This document shows positions 26,047 through 35,904 of a stretch of 48,218 nt of DNA, piece by piece. The notes under the pieces are model-generated. The model made no database searches and had not been told where the DNA came from. It saw nothing but the letters and a program-made list of their open reading frames with translations. Both the position numbers and the translations under genes were made by a program. Every line of letters starts with the position of its first letter. Positions within the stretch are counted from its first letter, which is position 1. Source of the DNA: Colivivens sp964452915 (lineage in GTDB: Bacteria; Bacteroidota; Bacteroidia; Bacteroidales; Bacteroidaceae); assembly GCA_964452915.1 (NCBI GenBank), contig CAYVNW010000022.1:1-48218 (forward strand). Direction: 5' to 3'.

Positions 26047-28845
26047 TTATAAGCTCCACTTACCTGTTTCGAGCTCCACAGTTTTGGTTGTCCCGTCGGC
26101 TTGCATTTGATAGAATGTCGCTGTGGTATTAAATGGGACAGTAATGTCGTACTTGATTTCGCCATTCTTATCACGCCTCCACTCTACATATACTTTGCCA
26201 TAAGGAGTTTCAGTACTTCCACGAGCCCAGTCGATACGTTTTTGTCCTTTAGGCAGCTCACTTTCGCCGCGCATATCGGGTTTTGGAGCGATGATGATGT
26301 GATGGAATCCGGGATCTTCATAATCGGCACTTATACCCAATACGTCACGGTAGAGCCACTCACCGATCACACCATAAGCATAGTGGTTGAATGAGTTCAT
26401 GTTCCACTCGTGCTTGTTGAATCCTTCGCCTGCCTTGAATGAATCCCAACGTTCCCATACCGTCGTTGCACCGTTGTCCACTTCATAGAGCCAGCTTGGA
26501 TTTTCTCGCTGTAACAACAAGTCGTAAGCAAGATCGTTCATGCCGTATTCCGAGAGAGTAGGACACAAGTATGCAGTACCCACAAATCCAGTAGACAGCC
26601 GGTAACCGTTCTCCACAATTTTCTCACGCAGTTCATTGATTGCATTATCATATTGTGCACCTGCTTCAAGCATATTGAAATGTAAAGCCAGCACATACGC
26701 CGTCTGGGTTTTATTGATGAGGTGTCCGCCTATAACATATCTGTCTCTAAACTCCTCACGAATTGCACTCGCTAATGCATTATACTGATCGGGTTCTTCT
26801 TCCTTTCCGAGTGCAATACTGATACGAGCCATAAGATCCGCTACGTAAGCATAATAGCAGACACTAACGTAGCGGGCATCGAGCGACTCGTATGCAAGCC
26901 AGTCGCCATAAGCTGTTCCTGCGCCATTATACGAATATTTGTCATCGATGTTCGACTGCAACCAAGACATGTAAAGCCGCATGGCATCATAGTTTTCATC
27001 AAGTATTTCAGTATCATTATACATGAGGTATACTGTCCATGGCACAATTATCATTGCGTCACCCCACGCTGCATTGCCATAGCCTCCATAACGTCCAAGT
27101 GGAGCCACATCGGGAACGGCTCCATCCTCTCGTTGGCAATTGCGCAGGTCGCGCATCCATTTGTGATAGAACGCACGCATGTCTGCATTATAACATGCCG
27201 TCCGGCAGAAGATCTGCGTGTCTCCGCTCCATCCAAGCCGTTCGTCACGCTGAGGACAGTCGGTCGGAATGCTTAGGAAGTTACCCCGCGCACTCCAACG
27301 GATATTCCTGTATAGTTGGTTTACACCCTCGTCGCTACATTCAAACGTACCATATTCATTAAGGTCTGAACCGACTGAAAGCCCCTTGAGGTCGAGTATG
27401 GTAACATCATCAGTAGCGGTCATGGAAACATAACGGAAACCATAGAAGGTTTGGGTAGGATGATAGCTTTCACCCTTTTCTGCTCCTCCGAGTATATAGC
27501 GCAGGGTTGTGTTTGCTGTGCGCATATTGTAAGTCCATACACTACCGGCAGGACCGTCGTTCTTATGTTCGGCTGCCCCATTGTCGTTCAGCATCTCACC
27601 AAAGCGGCAAGTTATCTCTGTGCCTGCCACACCTCTGACCGTCAGCTCCGGTACACCGACCATATTTTGCCCGAGATCGAATATGGCTGTTTCTCCTTTG
27701 TGCAGTACGAATCCATTCTTGCCACCCTGCAACGTCGGATTGCTTTTCACTACGATCTCACCGTACGTAGTTCCTGTCGGCTTAGTATTCTCCCATACAG
27801 TTATCTTTTTCACTGTTTGGTTGTATTCAGGACGTATAATCACTTTCGGTCCGTTGAATCCTGTTATTTTGCCGTTGAACGATGTGGCGGTTGCCGTCTG
27901 CCATCCTTCCGACACATCATCCACGGTCGCCCAACTATAATCTTTGCGTCCGTCATAAGATTCTCCATTGTATATGTCTCCATACAGTACAGGACCACAA
28001 TTGTTGGTTTGCCATGTCTCATCTGTCACAAATGAGACCTCAGTACTATCAGAATACATAACATATATCTTTGCCATGAATGCAAGATTCGGTTTCTTAT
28101 ATATGTTTGCCGCAATCTCACCACTCCACCAACCATTAGTCAGTTGAGCTCCAATCATATTCTTTCCTTTCACAAGCTGGTCGGTAACATCGAATGTCAC
28201 GTATGGCACCTCGTTACGCAGGTCAACACAGCCCGGCACAAGTTCATCATACACAAGTTCGCCGTCTTTATTTTCCCTTCCTACACGCTCGCCATTCAAA
28301 TAGAGGTTGAATATTCCAAGTGATGTAGCAAACACACGAGCTTTCAAGATTTTCTTCTTCCCTATGTCGAACGATTTACGAAGTAGCGGAGCACCGGTCT
28401 GCTTGTTCCAATCCAGTCGGCTACATTGCAGCCACTTAGCATCACTCCATCCAATATCACTAAGTCCCATGACGAAAGTGGCTGGCTTTGAGATGCAAGT
28501 TCTTCCTTTGTTGTCGATTACTGTTACCGTCCAATAATAGCGCGTTCCATCGCCACGTAAAGCCGGAGCAAGAATCCATGAGTCGGAACTCATTTGCGAC
28601 TTTGAGTTCCATACGCGCTTGGTACACCGTGGATCGGTATATATTTGCACACGGAACGACACCTGTTTTACTCCCTTCAACTCACCATCAGCTGCCGACC
28701 ACGAAAGTAGTGGTTGCTCTTTATCAACACCAAGAGGATCAACCACGCCATCCACTCTCAGATTGGTCACAGTAAGTCCCGCTGCCCAAGCTGTTATCTG
28801 ATACGTCATTACTAAGGCAATCAAAGTAAGTCTATTCATATTCAT
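26047..28845 (-). CDS. Alpha-L-rhamnosidase, GH78
   Basis: A 932-residue secreted or outer-surface enzyme. Signal peptide 1-22; N-terminal beta-sandwich domains (fibronectin-like start at TNLRVDGVVDPLGVD, then two jelly-roll domains to about 490); an (alpha/alpha)6 barrel from about 500 to 830; and a C-terminal beta domain. The GH78 hallmark TDCPQRDERLGWSGD lies at 528-542 and contains the expected general acid Glu535. It releases terminal alpha-L-rhamnose from plant polysaccharides such as rhamnogalacturonan or from glycosides. It is 94 bp after the GH30-like gene on the same strand, so the two are probably co-transcribed. Confidence 0.93.
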   Translation of the reverse strand: MNMNRLTLIALVMTYQITAWAAGLTVTNLRVDGVVDPLGVDKEQPLLSWSAADGELKGVKQVSFRVQIYTDPRCTKRVWNSKSQMSSDSWILAPALRGDGTRYYWTVTVIDNKGRTCISKPATFVMGLSDIGWSDAKWLQCSRLDWNKQTGAPLLRKSFDIGKKKILKARVFATSLGIFNLYLNGERVGRENKDGELVYDELVPGCVDLRNEVPYVTFDVTDQLVKGKNMIGAQLTNGWWSGEIAANIYKKPNLAFMAKIYVMYSDSTEVSFVTDETWQTNNCGPVLYGDIYNGESYDGRKDYSWATVDDVSEGWQTATATSFNGKITGFNGPKVIIRPEYNQTVKKITVWENTKPTGTTYGEIVVKSNPTLQGGKNGFVLHKGETAIFDLGQNMVGVPELTVRGVAGTEITCRFGEMLNDNGAAEHKNDGPAGSVWTYNMRTANTTLRYILGGAEKGESYHPTQTFYGFRYVSMTATDDVTILDLKGLSVGSDLNEYGTFECSDEGVNQLYRNIRWSARGNFLSIPTDCPQRDERLGWSGDTQIFCRTACYNADMRAFYHKWMRDLRNCQREDGAVPDVAPLGRYGGYGNAAWGDAMIIVPWTVYLMYNDTEILDENYDAMRLYMSWLQSNIDDKYSYNGAGTAYGDWLAYESLDARYVSVCYYAYVADLMARISIALGKEEEPDQYNALASAIREEFRDRYVIGGHLINKTQTAYVLALHFNMLEAGAQYDNAINELREKIVENGYRLSTGFVGTAYLCPTLSEYGMNDLAYDLLLQRENPSWLYEVDNGATTVWERWDSFKAGEGFNKHEWNMNSFNHYAYGVIGEWLYRDVLGISADYEDPGFHHIIIAPKPDMRGESELPKGQKRIDWARGSTETPYGKVYVEWRRDKNGEIKYDITVPFNTTATFYQMQADGTTKTVELETGKWSL

Positions 28846-28939
28846 TTTATGTATTGCTTAATTGGTTTATAAGAAGTCAGTAGTCACGGTTTCACCCGCT
28901 ATATATTATGATTGATTTTCCAATCTTTGGTTTAGCCGG

Positions 28940-31690
28940 TCATTTGCTTGCCATATAGTTGTATATTTGTAACACATCCTGAGTATCAGTTGTGCCGTCA
29001 GAATTCACATCATATGATACATTTCCGACATTGCTGCTGTCGTTTTGCATATGCTCATATACAGTCAATGCGTCTTGAGTATCGACCGAGCCATCGGCAT
29101 TAACATCCTCACGCACTCCCGACGCCAAGTTCACAATAGCCTTTGCAGACAATTCGCAATTGTAAATTCGCAGGTCATCAATGCTGCCTCGGAACATAGG
29201 GTCAGACGTAAACTGGCTTCTGCCAATATAGTTTAGCACCGGATGTATATCGGTAGGACGAATGGTTATATCTGATGTTTCTGCAACGCATTCTCCATCG
29301 ATATACATTCTTACACTGTTTTCCCCAATGCTGACCGCTACATGTTTCCAGCCTGTTCCTAAACGAGGTCCGTCAAGATACTGTTCATCACCGCCGTTCT
29401 TCATGCAAAACCGCATAGTGGAATTATCGCTGCTCGGTGTGAGATACATATACTGCTCGGTTGAAGTACCAAAATCAAATATGCGTTGCCATGAGCCCGA
29501 TGAGCTTCCCGTCCAACGAACCCATGCAGCTATCGTCAACTCATCGCTATTAGCCACTGCATAGGGAAGTTGCATGAACGATGTTCCGTCAAGGCTGAGA
29601 CTACACTTGCCCGATTTCACTAATGCGGCAAGTGTGGTATATTTCTCGTTTCCACCCGCCTTTGCGTTGAATTGATTTTCACTATTGTCAATCAAATTTC
29701 CTTCGAACTCCCACTGTGCAATCATGCCAACTTCGCCTGATGTTCTTGCTTCAACCGGTTCACTTGCAGCTGATATGTTGTCGCTGTAGTCGATTGCCTT
29801 TATCTTATAACTGTATGATTGACCTGGCACACAATTGTTGTCAATATATGAACAAGCTTTTACCTTTCGCGCTATCGTGTTCCATTCCCCAGTTGAATCA
29901 GCTCTCAAAATCATGTAGCCGTTGAGATCTTCTTCTGTATTTGCAGACCAGTATAAGCGGATTGAGGCAGACAGTCCTGTGGCTGATAACCCCACAGGAG
30001 CAGCAGGAGCTGTGGTTTCCGTGGCAGCATCAGTGGGAATAATTTTCCATTGCTGTAATCGGCGTTTGGCATCCGACAGTGCAAGCGTTGCCTGTCCCAC
30101 ATTGCTTGCGTTCCCTGTCGACTCAGCGGTTAGATACAGGTTGCTGTATCGGCTTATTATATAATAATAGCCTTCTCCAGCATATTTCAGAAACCACTGT
30201 TCGTTATCACCACAACCTCCATCGTATAGCCTTACGTCTCCACCAGACGAAAGCGACCAATTCCAAACGTCGATAGGAAGAGAGTTGGATGCGTTGCGGA
30301 TTGTGAAGTAGCTGAAATCACCTCCCACCCGCGCACTCACGGGTTCCACCTTCCAATCATCATATAAGTTGTTAGTCTTTGTCTTGATGCACACATTCGT
30401 CCCGCTTGTAGGATTTGTAGAGGTTGTACTCAATACCCGCCGTGCTCCACGGTTCATCAGTTGGTAAGTGCCGTTAATGGTGTCAGGCTGCACATCCTCT
30501 CCCCACGTTACGTCAACAAGCAACTCAGCTCCTGTCTGCCCGCTCTGATAGCCTGTCCCGCCTGGCATTTCATACATCCATTGGCGTGTAGGGCCATACC
30601 CTCCGAAATACACGTCCTTGTCCTTGCTGACAAAAGTGTACGAAGAGTTGTTTGCCTGCCGTTCCGACGATCCAAGATAGGCGTGTACCTCTCCTGTAGA
30701 GTCGTTACGGTACACAGCTCCACTCGTCCAATGCGTACGGTCTTCACCATATCCAATCCTCACACCTTCCTGACTGTCTTTACAAAACTGGCCTCTCGCT
30801 CTCGCATCGAAGCCCCACCAGATGCCTGTCTGCATACCATAGTTTACACCGACTATAGCCTCGCCCACATTATGCAGCTCATCGTTGGCAGCCATCCGTC
30901 CGTCTGCACGTACTTTCGTGAAGAAATCCGCATAGTTGTCAAACGAACCCGCAAGCTGGTGTGTGTTCCCTTCATCAAGATATTCACGCAAATCTTCATA
31001 CCAGTCCCATGCTCTGTCGCAATTGAGGGTGTTGCCTCCACACAGGCGTATTCCATCAAAGAATGAATCACTGCGGATCAACTTGCATATCTCAAGGAAA
31101 TCCTCTTTCCACCAATACCGGTTCTCATCGTAATCGGGTTCGTTGTAAGGTGAGATCGATATTATCTCAATGCCATTATCTTGGCAATACTTTACGCTTG
31201 CCTTGATGAGTTTATACCATTCTTGTGTCTTCCGTGTATAATTTTGAATACCCGTCGTCCCGTCAGAAAGGGTGTCAAGTGCAGCAGCGTTGTCACAATT
31301 TATGTTTGCTTGTGTAACCCCTGTAAGTTTCAAGTGTGTTATGCGGTTTTGCAACGCTGTTTTCTGTTCCGAAGACAACTCGTAGCTGCCGTCAGCATTA
31401 GTTTTTACGAGATATGTAGGCTGAAAAGATAAACGTCCCGTATTTAAGTTCTCTTTTCCGATGTGGTTCACTCCCCTACGGACATTCGCCTCATTATCCC
31501 ATGCGGTGTCCATTCCCCAATTCACACTGAAAGCCTTTCCTTCTGCATTGACATCAAATACAATGGTGCAGTCACTCGCATCAAACGCCTTTAAATAGTC
31601 TGCGCCTGTTTGCGCCGAAATTCTTGGTGCGCAAACCGTCCATAGCAATATGGCCAGACCTACACTACCTGATAACATTCTGCAGTTCAT
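28940..31690 (-). CDS. Multimodular GH30-like glycoside hydrolase with dockerin-like tail
   Basis: A 916-residue secreted protein. Signal peptide 1-26; a clan GH-A (TIM barrel) catalytic domain with the acid/base motif SPYNEP at 180-185 (Glu184) and a candidate nucleophile Glu277 (HNVGEAIVGV); a ricin-B-like lectin domain about 405-555 (two QW motifs); a fibronectin type III domain about 565-655; a LamG-like jelly roll about 665-850; and two dockerin-type calcium repeats near 861-916 (DVNADGSVDTQD and DVNSDGTTDTQD). The GH30 label (for example endo-galactanase-like) is by overall likeness and is uncertain; clan GH-A is firmer. Paired with GH78, it probably acts on a rhamnose-containing plant polymer. 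Confidence 0.82.
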   Translation of the reverse strand: MNCRMLSGSVGLAILLWTVCAPRISAQTGADYLKAFDASDCTIVFDVNAEGKAFSVNWGMDTAWDNEANVRRGVNHIGKENLNTGRLSFQPTYLVKTNADGSYELSSEQKTALQNRITHLKLTGVTQANINCDNAAALDTLSDGTTGIQNYTRKTQEWYKLIKASVKYCQDNGIEIISISPYNEPDYDENRYWWKEDFLEICKLIRSDSFFDGIRLCGGNTLNCDRAWDWYEDLREYLDEGNTHQLAGSFDNYADFFTKVRADGRMAANDELHNVGEAIVGVNYGMQTGIWWGFDARARGQFCKDSQEGVRIGYGEDRTHWTSGAVYRNDSTGEVHAYLGSSERQANNSSYTFVSKDKDVYFGGYGPTRQWMYEMPGGTGYQSGQTGAELLVDVTWGEDVQPDTINGTYQLMNRGARRVLSTTSTNPTSGTNVCIKTKTNNLYDDWKVEPVSARVGGDFSYFTIRNASNSLPIDVWNWSLSSGGDVRLYDGGCGDNEQWFLKYAGEGYYYIISRYSNLYLTAESTGNASNVGQATLALSDAKRRLQQWKIIPTDAATETTAPAAPVGLSATGLSASIRLYWSANTEEDLNGYMILRADSTGEWNTIARKVKACSYIDNNCVPGQSYSYKIKAIDYSDNISAASEPVEARTSGEVGMIAQWEFEGNLIDNSENQFNAKAGGNEKYTTLAALVKSGKCSLSLDGTSFMQLPYAVANSDELTIAAWVRWTGSSSGSWQRIFDFGTSTEQYMYLTPSSDNSTMRFCMKNGGDEQYLDGPRLGTGWKHVAVSIGENSVRMYIDGECVAETSDITIRPTDIHPVLNYIGRSQFTSDPMFRGSIDDLRIYNCELSAKAIVNLASGVREDVNADGSVDTQDALTVYEHMQNDSSNVGNVSYDVNSDGTTDTQDVLQIYNYMASK

Positions 31691-31721
31691 ATATATTATA
31701 TATAAGAGTATTTAAACTGTG

Positions 31722-31729
31722 CAAAGTTA
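31722..31729 (-). promoter_or_regulatory. Probable -7 element for the GH30-like/GH78 operon
   Basis: TAACTTTG on the minus strand lies 31 bp upstream of the start at 31690. The nearest TTTG (31756-31759) is 26 nt away, further than normal, so only the -7 box is supported. Confidence 0.5.
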
Positions 31730-31793
31730 ATAAATTATCCTTTTATTACTAATGTCAAACTATGGAAAGTATAAGAATTTAAGGTGTGCTTTG

Positions 31794-31823
31794 TTGATTA
31801 CTTACAGGTTTTTCGTAACTTTG
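31794..31823 (+). promoter_or_regulatory. Promoter of the PatB-type lyase gene
   Basis: TTG at 31794-31796, a 19-nt spacer, and TAACTTTG at 31816-31823 lie 33 bp upstream of the ATG at 31857. It is divergent from the GH30-like promoter. Confidence 0.65.
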
Positions 31824-31856
31824 CGGTATTCAATAACATGTAAACTATAATAAGCA

Positions 31857-33089
31857 ATGAATATGATATACGACTTCGACAAAATTATTGACAGGACAGG
31901 TAGCGGGGATATCAAGCACGCAGACTTGCAAAAAGACTTTGGACGCACCGACCTGATTCCTATGTGGATAGCGGATATGGACTGGGAAACACCGGACTTC
32001 ATCACCAATGCGTTGAAGGCACGATTGGAACACTCCTTGTTTGGTTATACAAAAACACCTCCTGGATATTGGGGCGTTATTGCAAAATGGATACGCGACC
32101 ATCACGGGTGGAAAGTAAATGAAGACTGGATTTGCTACATTCCCGGTATTGTCAAAGGAATAGGCATGGCTATTTATGCCCTTACAGAAAAGGATGAGAA
32201 AGTTATTGTGCAACCACCTATCTACCACCCTTTCTACCTCATACCGCAGGGGGCGGGACGCGAGGTGGTATGGAATCCTTTGAAGGAAGTTTATGACGCA
32301 GCCGGCGAACTGACAGGTTACGAAATGGACTTTGATAATCTTGAGCAGGTATATGATGAAAAATGCCGCCTATTAGTGCTTGCCAACCCCCACAATCCAA
32401 TTGGTATCACATGGAGTAAGAAAACTCTGCAAAAGTTGGCTCACTTTGCTGTCACTCACAACCTCATAATTGTCAGCGATGAAATTCATTGCGACATGGC
32501 TCTCTTCGGGCACAAGCACCACCCTTTCGCGTCAGTCAGCGACGAAGCGGCACAATGTTCCATTGTGTTCTCTGCTCCATCCAAAACATTCAACATGTCG
32601 GGCATAGTCAGTTCATGGGCTGTTGTTCCTAACGAACAACTAAAAAAGAAGTTTTATGGTTGGATGGCTGCTTGCGAGCTCAACGAAGAGCATTTATTCG
32701 CTCCTATAGCCACTACTGCGGCACTTCAGCAGGGTGAGCCTTGGCGACTTCAAATGATATCCTACCTCGAAGGCAACATCGATTTTCTAATCGACTACTT
32801 CGGCAAGTACATCCCATCCATCAAACCCATCCGTCCACAAGCGAGCTATCTTGTATGGCTCAATTGCCGGAAACTGAACCTTTCCCACGAACAACTACTC
32901 GACTTGTTCATCAATAAGGCGCATCTGGCGCTCAACGATGGAGAGATGTTCGGTAAAAAAGAAGGACACGGCTTTATGCGTATGAACGTGGGCAGTCCAC
33001 GGAGCATCATAAAACAAGCTCTCGACCAATTAAGAGATGCAGTAAACGGACTCGGGACGGATAGTAGTATCGACACCTCCTCCTACTGA
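31857..33089 (+). CDS. MalY/PatB-type PLP-dependent C-S lyase (cystathionine beta-lyase-like aminotransferase)
   Basis: A 410-residue fold-type I PLP enzyme. It has the family N-terminus (YDFDKIIDRTGSGDIKHADL, then PMWIADMDWETP), NPHNPIG at 177-183, SDEIH at 207-211, and the PLP lysine in SAPSKTFN (Lys243). Members cleave C-S bonds in cystathionine or cysteine, giving homocysteine or sulfide plus pyruvate and ammonia. Cytoplasmic. It has its own promoter and is alone on its transcript. Confidence 0.93.
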   Translation: MNMIYDFDKIIDRTGSGDIKHADLQKDFGRTDLIPMWIADMDWETPDFITNALKARLEHSLFGYTKTPPGYWGVIAKWIRDHHGWKVNEDWICYIPGIVKGIGMAIYALTEKDEKVIVQPPIYHPFYLIPQGAGREVVWNPLKEVYDAAGELTGYEMDFDNLEQVYDEKCRLLVLANPHNPIGITWSKKTLQKLAHFAVTHNLIIVSDEIHCDMALFGHKHHPFASVSDEAAQCSIVFSAPSKTFNMSGIVSSWAVVPNEQLKKKFYGWMAACELNEEHLFAPIATTAALQQGEPWRLQMISYLEGNIDFLIDYFGKYIPSIKPIRPQASYLVWLNCRKLNLSHEQLLDLFINKAHLALNDGEMFGKKEGHGFMRMNVGSPRSIIKQALDQLRDAVNGLGTDSSIDTSSY

Positions 33090-33293
33090 CATACGGAAAA
33101 CCGACTTTTACGAGGCTATGGAGGTTGAGCCTCCGACTTTACCCCTCTCTTGTTCTGTAATTTGTTTTTGCTAACGGTGTGCCAATGGTAACCTTGGGGA
33201 CAAGGCTAAGCTGCAAAGTGTAATTCCTTTATTAAAACAACAAAAAATGCTTGGCAAAGATTATTGGTTCAATAAATATAAAAATAATATACA

Positions 33294-33767
33294 ATGAAGA
33301 AAGCGTATTATGAGGAGTCACGGAAAGTTCTGAACCTCATTCACAGGATTATTCTCACAGCTCTGTTGCCCCTCGTGTCATACGCTCTGTATGCACAGGG
33401 CAAGGGACAGATAGAACGATATGAGTTTGAGATGGACCGAAGTGGAAATATCGTGAGGAAGGTGCCGGTATTTAAAGACACCTTGGTTAAAAACAACGAT
33501 ACAAAATCCACCTTTCTTGGCGTATCACAAAAGGACGGAGTAACAGTCGTGCGGGTAGAGGTATCTGATAAACTTAACTCCAAAGGAACATGCGTGTTAC
33601 GGATATATGCGTCGACAGGAGAAGTAGTTGCCGCATACCGCATAACGGAAGAGGTGTCGAGCATCACACTGAACGGTCTTGAGAGCGGGGTGTTTATCGC
33701 CACTCTGTTCGATGGCAATAGGCTTTTAGAGTCAAAGACATTTGCGGGCCGTCATGCACGGACATAG
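33294..33767 (+). CDS. Small secreted beta-sandwich protein (DUF3244- or T9SS-tail-like)
   Basis: A 157-residue protein. A long basic N-terminal region and hydrophobic segment (about 17-35, ending YALYAQ) form a signal peptide. The last 75 residues have the alternating pattern CVLRIYASTGEVV ... LNGLESGVFIATLF ... KTFA, which resembles the DUF3244 fold and the C-terminal sorting tail of type IX secretion cargo. No other domain is recognisable. The leader before it (33090-33293) has several short hairpins and no clear promoter box. Function unknown. Confidence 0.75.
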   Translation: MKKAYYEESRKVLNLIHRIILTALLPLVSYALYAQGKGQIERYEFEMDRSGNIVRKVPVFKDTLVKNNDTKSTFLGVSQKDGVTVVRVEVSDKLNSKGTCVLRIYASTGEVVAAYRITEEVSSITLNGLESGVFIATLFDGNRLLESKTFAGRHART

Positions 33768-33774
33768 CGTGCAT
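33754..33774 (+). other. Hairpin overlapping the stop codon of the small secreted protein
   Basis: ATGCACG (33754-33760) and CGTGCAT (33768-33774) form a 7-bp stem with the TAG stop in the loop. No U-run follows, so it is not a standard terminator; it may stabilise the mRNA end or be chance. Confidence 0.35.
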
Positions 33775-33936
33775 AAACATATCAGCGTGGGGATGGTAGT
33801 GCCACTAATTCCGTATCATAGCATTCCAAGCCGAACATCCCATTTTAGTAACTCCGAAGAATCTTTTAAGACCTCGGATTTGACGCCCCTACTCTGCATG
33901 GTAATCTGAATTCCACTCAAAAAAACATGGAATTGT

Positions 33937-33967
33937 TTTGCCGCATCACAAATTATCCGTAACTTTG
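33937..33967 (+). promoter_or_regulatory. Promoter of tRNA-Leu
   Basis: TTTG at 33937-33940, a 19-nt spacer, and TAACTTTG at 33960-33967: a complete consensus match, 22 bp before the tRNA 5' end. Confidence 0.85.
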
Positions 33968-33989
33968 CACTCGCTAACAAAGAAACCAT

Positions 33990-34071
33990 GCGCTTGTGGT
34001 GAAATTGGTAGACACGCCAGACTTAGGATCTGGTGCTTCGCGGCGTGTAGGTTCGAGTCCTATCAGGCGCA
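33990..34071 (+). tRNA. tRNA-Leu (TAG)
   Basis: An 82-nt cloverleaf. Acceptor strands GCGCTTG and CAGGCGC pair with one G-U. The anticodon stem CCAGA/TCTGG encloses CTTAGGA, giving anticodon TAG (Leu CUA/CUG). A long variable arm (TGCTTCGCGGCG) marks a class II tRNA, and the T-loop GTTCGAGTC is standard. CCA is not encoded. Confidence 0.97.
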
Positions 34072-34076
34072 CATAT

Positions 34077-34106
34077 AAAAGCATCCCGCTATGGCAGGAT
34101 GCTTTT
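34077..34106 (+). terminator. Rho-independent terminator of tRNA-Leu
   Basis: A stem AAAAGCATCC (34077-34086) / GGATGCTTTT (34097-34106) with a 10-nt loop, ending in a T-run, begins 6 bp after the tRNA. It could also act on the convergent beta-propeller gene, which stops at 34126. Confidence 0.9.
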
Positions 34107-34125
34107 ATTATATGAATTCATTCAA

Positions 34126-35305
34126 CTATTTATAAAACTTATATATGATTAAGAATGGATTTCCGTCTGGATCAACAGATTTTATACGCTCCCTCAGATT
34201 CCATATTTGAGTAGGGTATTCTTTTTCAAAGTTGTTGTACTCGTTGTGCCCTATCCAGTTATCATATACTCGGTTAGCCTCTATAACAGAATATATTCCG
34301 GTTTCATCCATGTTGACCACCCTGCCAAAACTGAAGAAATACTTACCCGTGTATGCATCTAACGACAAAGTTTTAGCCTTATGTGCATTCTTGTCATACG
34401 CAATAATGCGTTCTTGTCCTTTGTGTATGACCAAAGCCAATACGAACTTATCTGTAACTTGTATCTGCAATGGATTGGTAATGTACGTATTCTTTATGCT
34501 GAATAGCCTCATGTCGTTTTGAAAGTCCTCGTCCGACAATTCTGGACAGTTGTATTCGCCAAAATCATACGCATATACTGGTTGCGCGTTAATGCCAGAA
34601 CCATATATTACACTGACTTCATTACTAAACTCCGTGATCATATATACAGCATCCTTACATTTTGAAAAGGGCTCTAAGCTGAGCGACATATGACTGTCAA
34701 GATACCGGTCTATGCCAACGGTATGATTTACGATGGTGAAATCCTTGTCCATTACCCAAAAGTTATAAGGTTGATCCTTATCTTCAATATAATTGGCTGA
34801 ATATCCGACATACCCACCAGAGTACTTAAAAATGGCAAATAATGATTTTGGCAGCGTTTTTGTAGTCAAAAGTCGTTCACCCATTCGGTCGTAAATGAAT
34901 AGTTTCTTGTCGAGCCTGCTTAAGGCATTTATTGTATGCGACTCCTCGTCAACAAAAAAATCATTTAATTCCATGTACTCGTTAGCACCATGTCCCCTGC
35001 GTGATATACTGTTAACACATGTGCCCTCTTCTGTAAAGATGTGTATAGAATTTTGTCCTTTATCAAGTATGTAAAAACATTGAATCCATCCACTCCACCT
35101 TATCAATTTGCGTTATATACACATTCGTATCCTGCAGCTGAATGATTTCAACGTCCTTGATAAATCCACTCTCATGTATGGAAGTGGTTTCATCCAAATT
35201 ACATGTAATTACTTCAATATCGCTTTGCCGCTCAGTACAACTAAAAATAACTGCCAACACAACAATCAAAGTCTGATCTAATAGTTTAAACTTAACTCTC
35301 CTCAT
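34126..35305 (-). pseudogene. 6-bladed beta-propeller lipoprotein, frameshifted
   Basis: Two frames together give one protein. The first part starts at ATG 35305 with a lipobox (AVIFSC) and runs to DKVEWMDSMF; the second begins FYILDKGQNSIHIFTEEG and continues to the stop at 34126. The break is a run of five A (five T in the mRNA sense) at 35073-35077; removing one base restores the segment DSMFYILDKGQ expected in this Bacteroidetes family. The rest of the frame (326 codons) is clean. The family forms a secreted beta-propeller of unknown ligand and is often found beside NVEALA genes, as here. A homopolymer sequencing error or phase variation could also explain the single-base change. Confidence 0.85.
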
Positions 35306-35371
35306 AAAATATACATTATTGCAATTTGTATCTTGTGACATTTTCAAAACAACGTCAGGAAATGTTTATTT

Positions 35372-35742
35372 TCAAAATGCGATTGGACAATATCGGTCTT
35401 GACATTTTTGGTTGCCTCCAGACGCACAGTCTGTTTTTGCATCACGAGCCGTATAGCTTGCATATCCATTAGCGTTGCACTTCAGAGATATCGAGCCCAA
35501 TGAGCCAAGAGTCAATACCACAGTCGCATTAGCCTTACTTGATATTTCATAAAAGCAATCACCATCCGTCCTAATCCAAGATGCGCCATCACTTGAGTCG
35601 TCTCCTGTCAATGCCTCAATATTCAGCATCACCAAGTCACTCTCTTCGTCTGTTTTATTATTCTGATAGTTCAATAAGCACATAGCCCCATCGCAGCAAA
35701 CATTGCGACTGCTATGATCTTTTTGATTTGTTTTCTTCCCGT
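35372..35742 (-). pseudogene. NVEALA-family small secreted peptide gene, frameshifted
   Basis: On the minus strand a signal-like stretch (QIKKIIAVAMFAAMGLCAY) starts near 35740 and hits TGA at once. In the next frame LNYQNNKTDEESDLVMLNIEALTG continues to a cysteine-rich tail (DCASGGNQKC...DRYCPIAF). The join needs one extra T near 35672-35677. NIEALT is the variant of the NVEALA motif that names the family. No ATG starts the upstream frame before the signal; an ACG at 35740-35742 sits where it would be expected, so the start may be lost too. NVEALA peptides are secreted and usually lie next to beta-propeller genes. Confidence 0.75.
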
Positions 35743-35783
35743 TAATCTATAGTTTGAATATTATTTTTGTTTTGATTTGATTG

Positions 35784-35815
35784 CAAATATACAAACTTCT
35801 AATATAACAGCCAAA
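35784..35815 (-). promoter_or_regulatory. Promoter of the NVEALA/beta-propeller unit
   Basis: The minus strand has TTTG at 35812-35815, a 20-nt spacer and TATATTTG at 35784-35791. The promoter appears intact although both genes behind it are damaged. Confidence 0.75.
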
Positions 35816-35904
35816 CAAAATATAAATATTTAAAACACATGTATGGTCAAGTAGAGACAGTGTCACCGGAAATATAAATCATTCCAAACTCATCGGCACG
35901 ACCT

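Noticed and set aside
35063..35106. Programmed ribosomal frameshift in the beta-propeller gene.
   Set aside because: The run is only five identical bases, with no obvious pseudoknot or upstream SD-like signal, and the neighbouring NVEALA gene is similarly broken, so simple indels are more likely.
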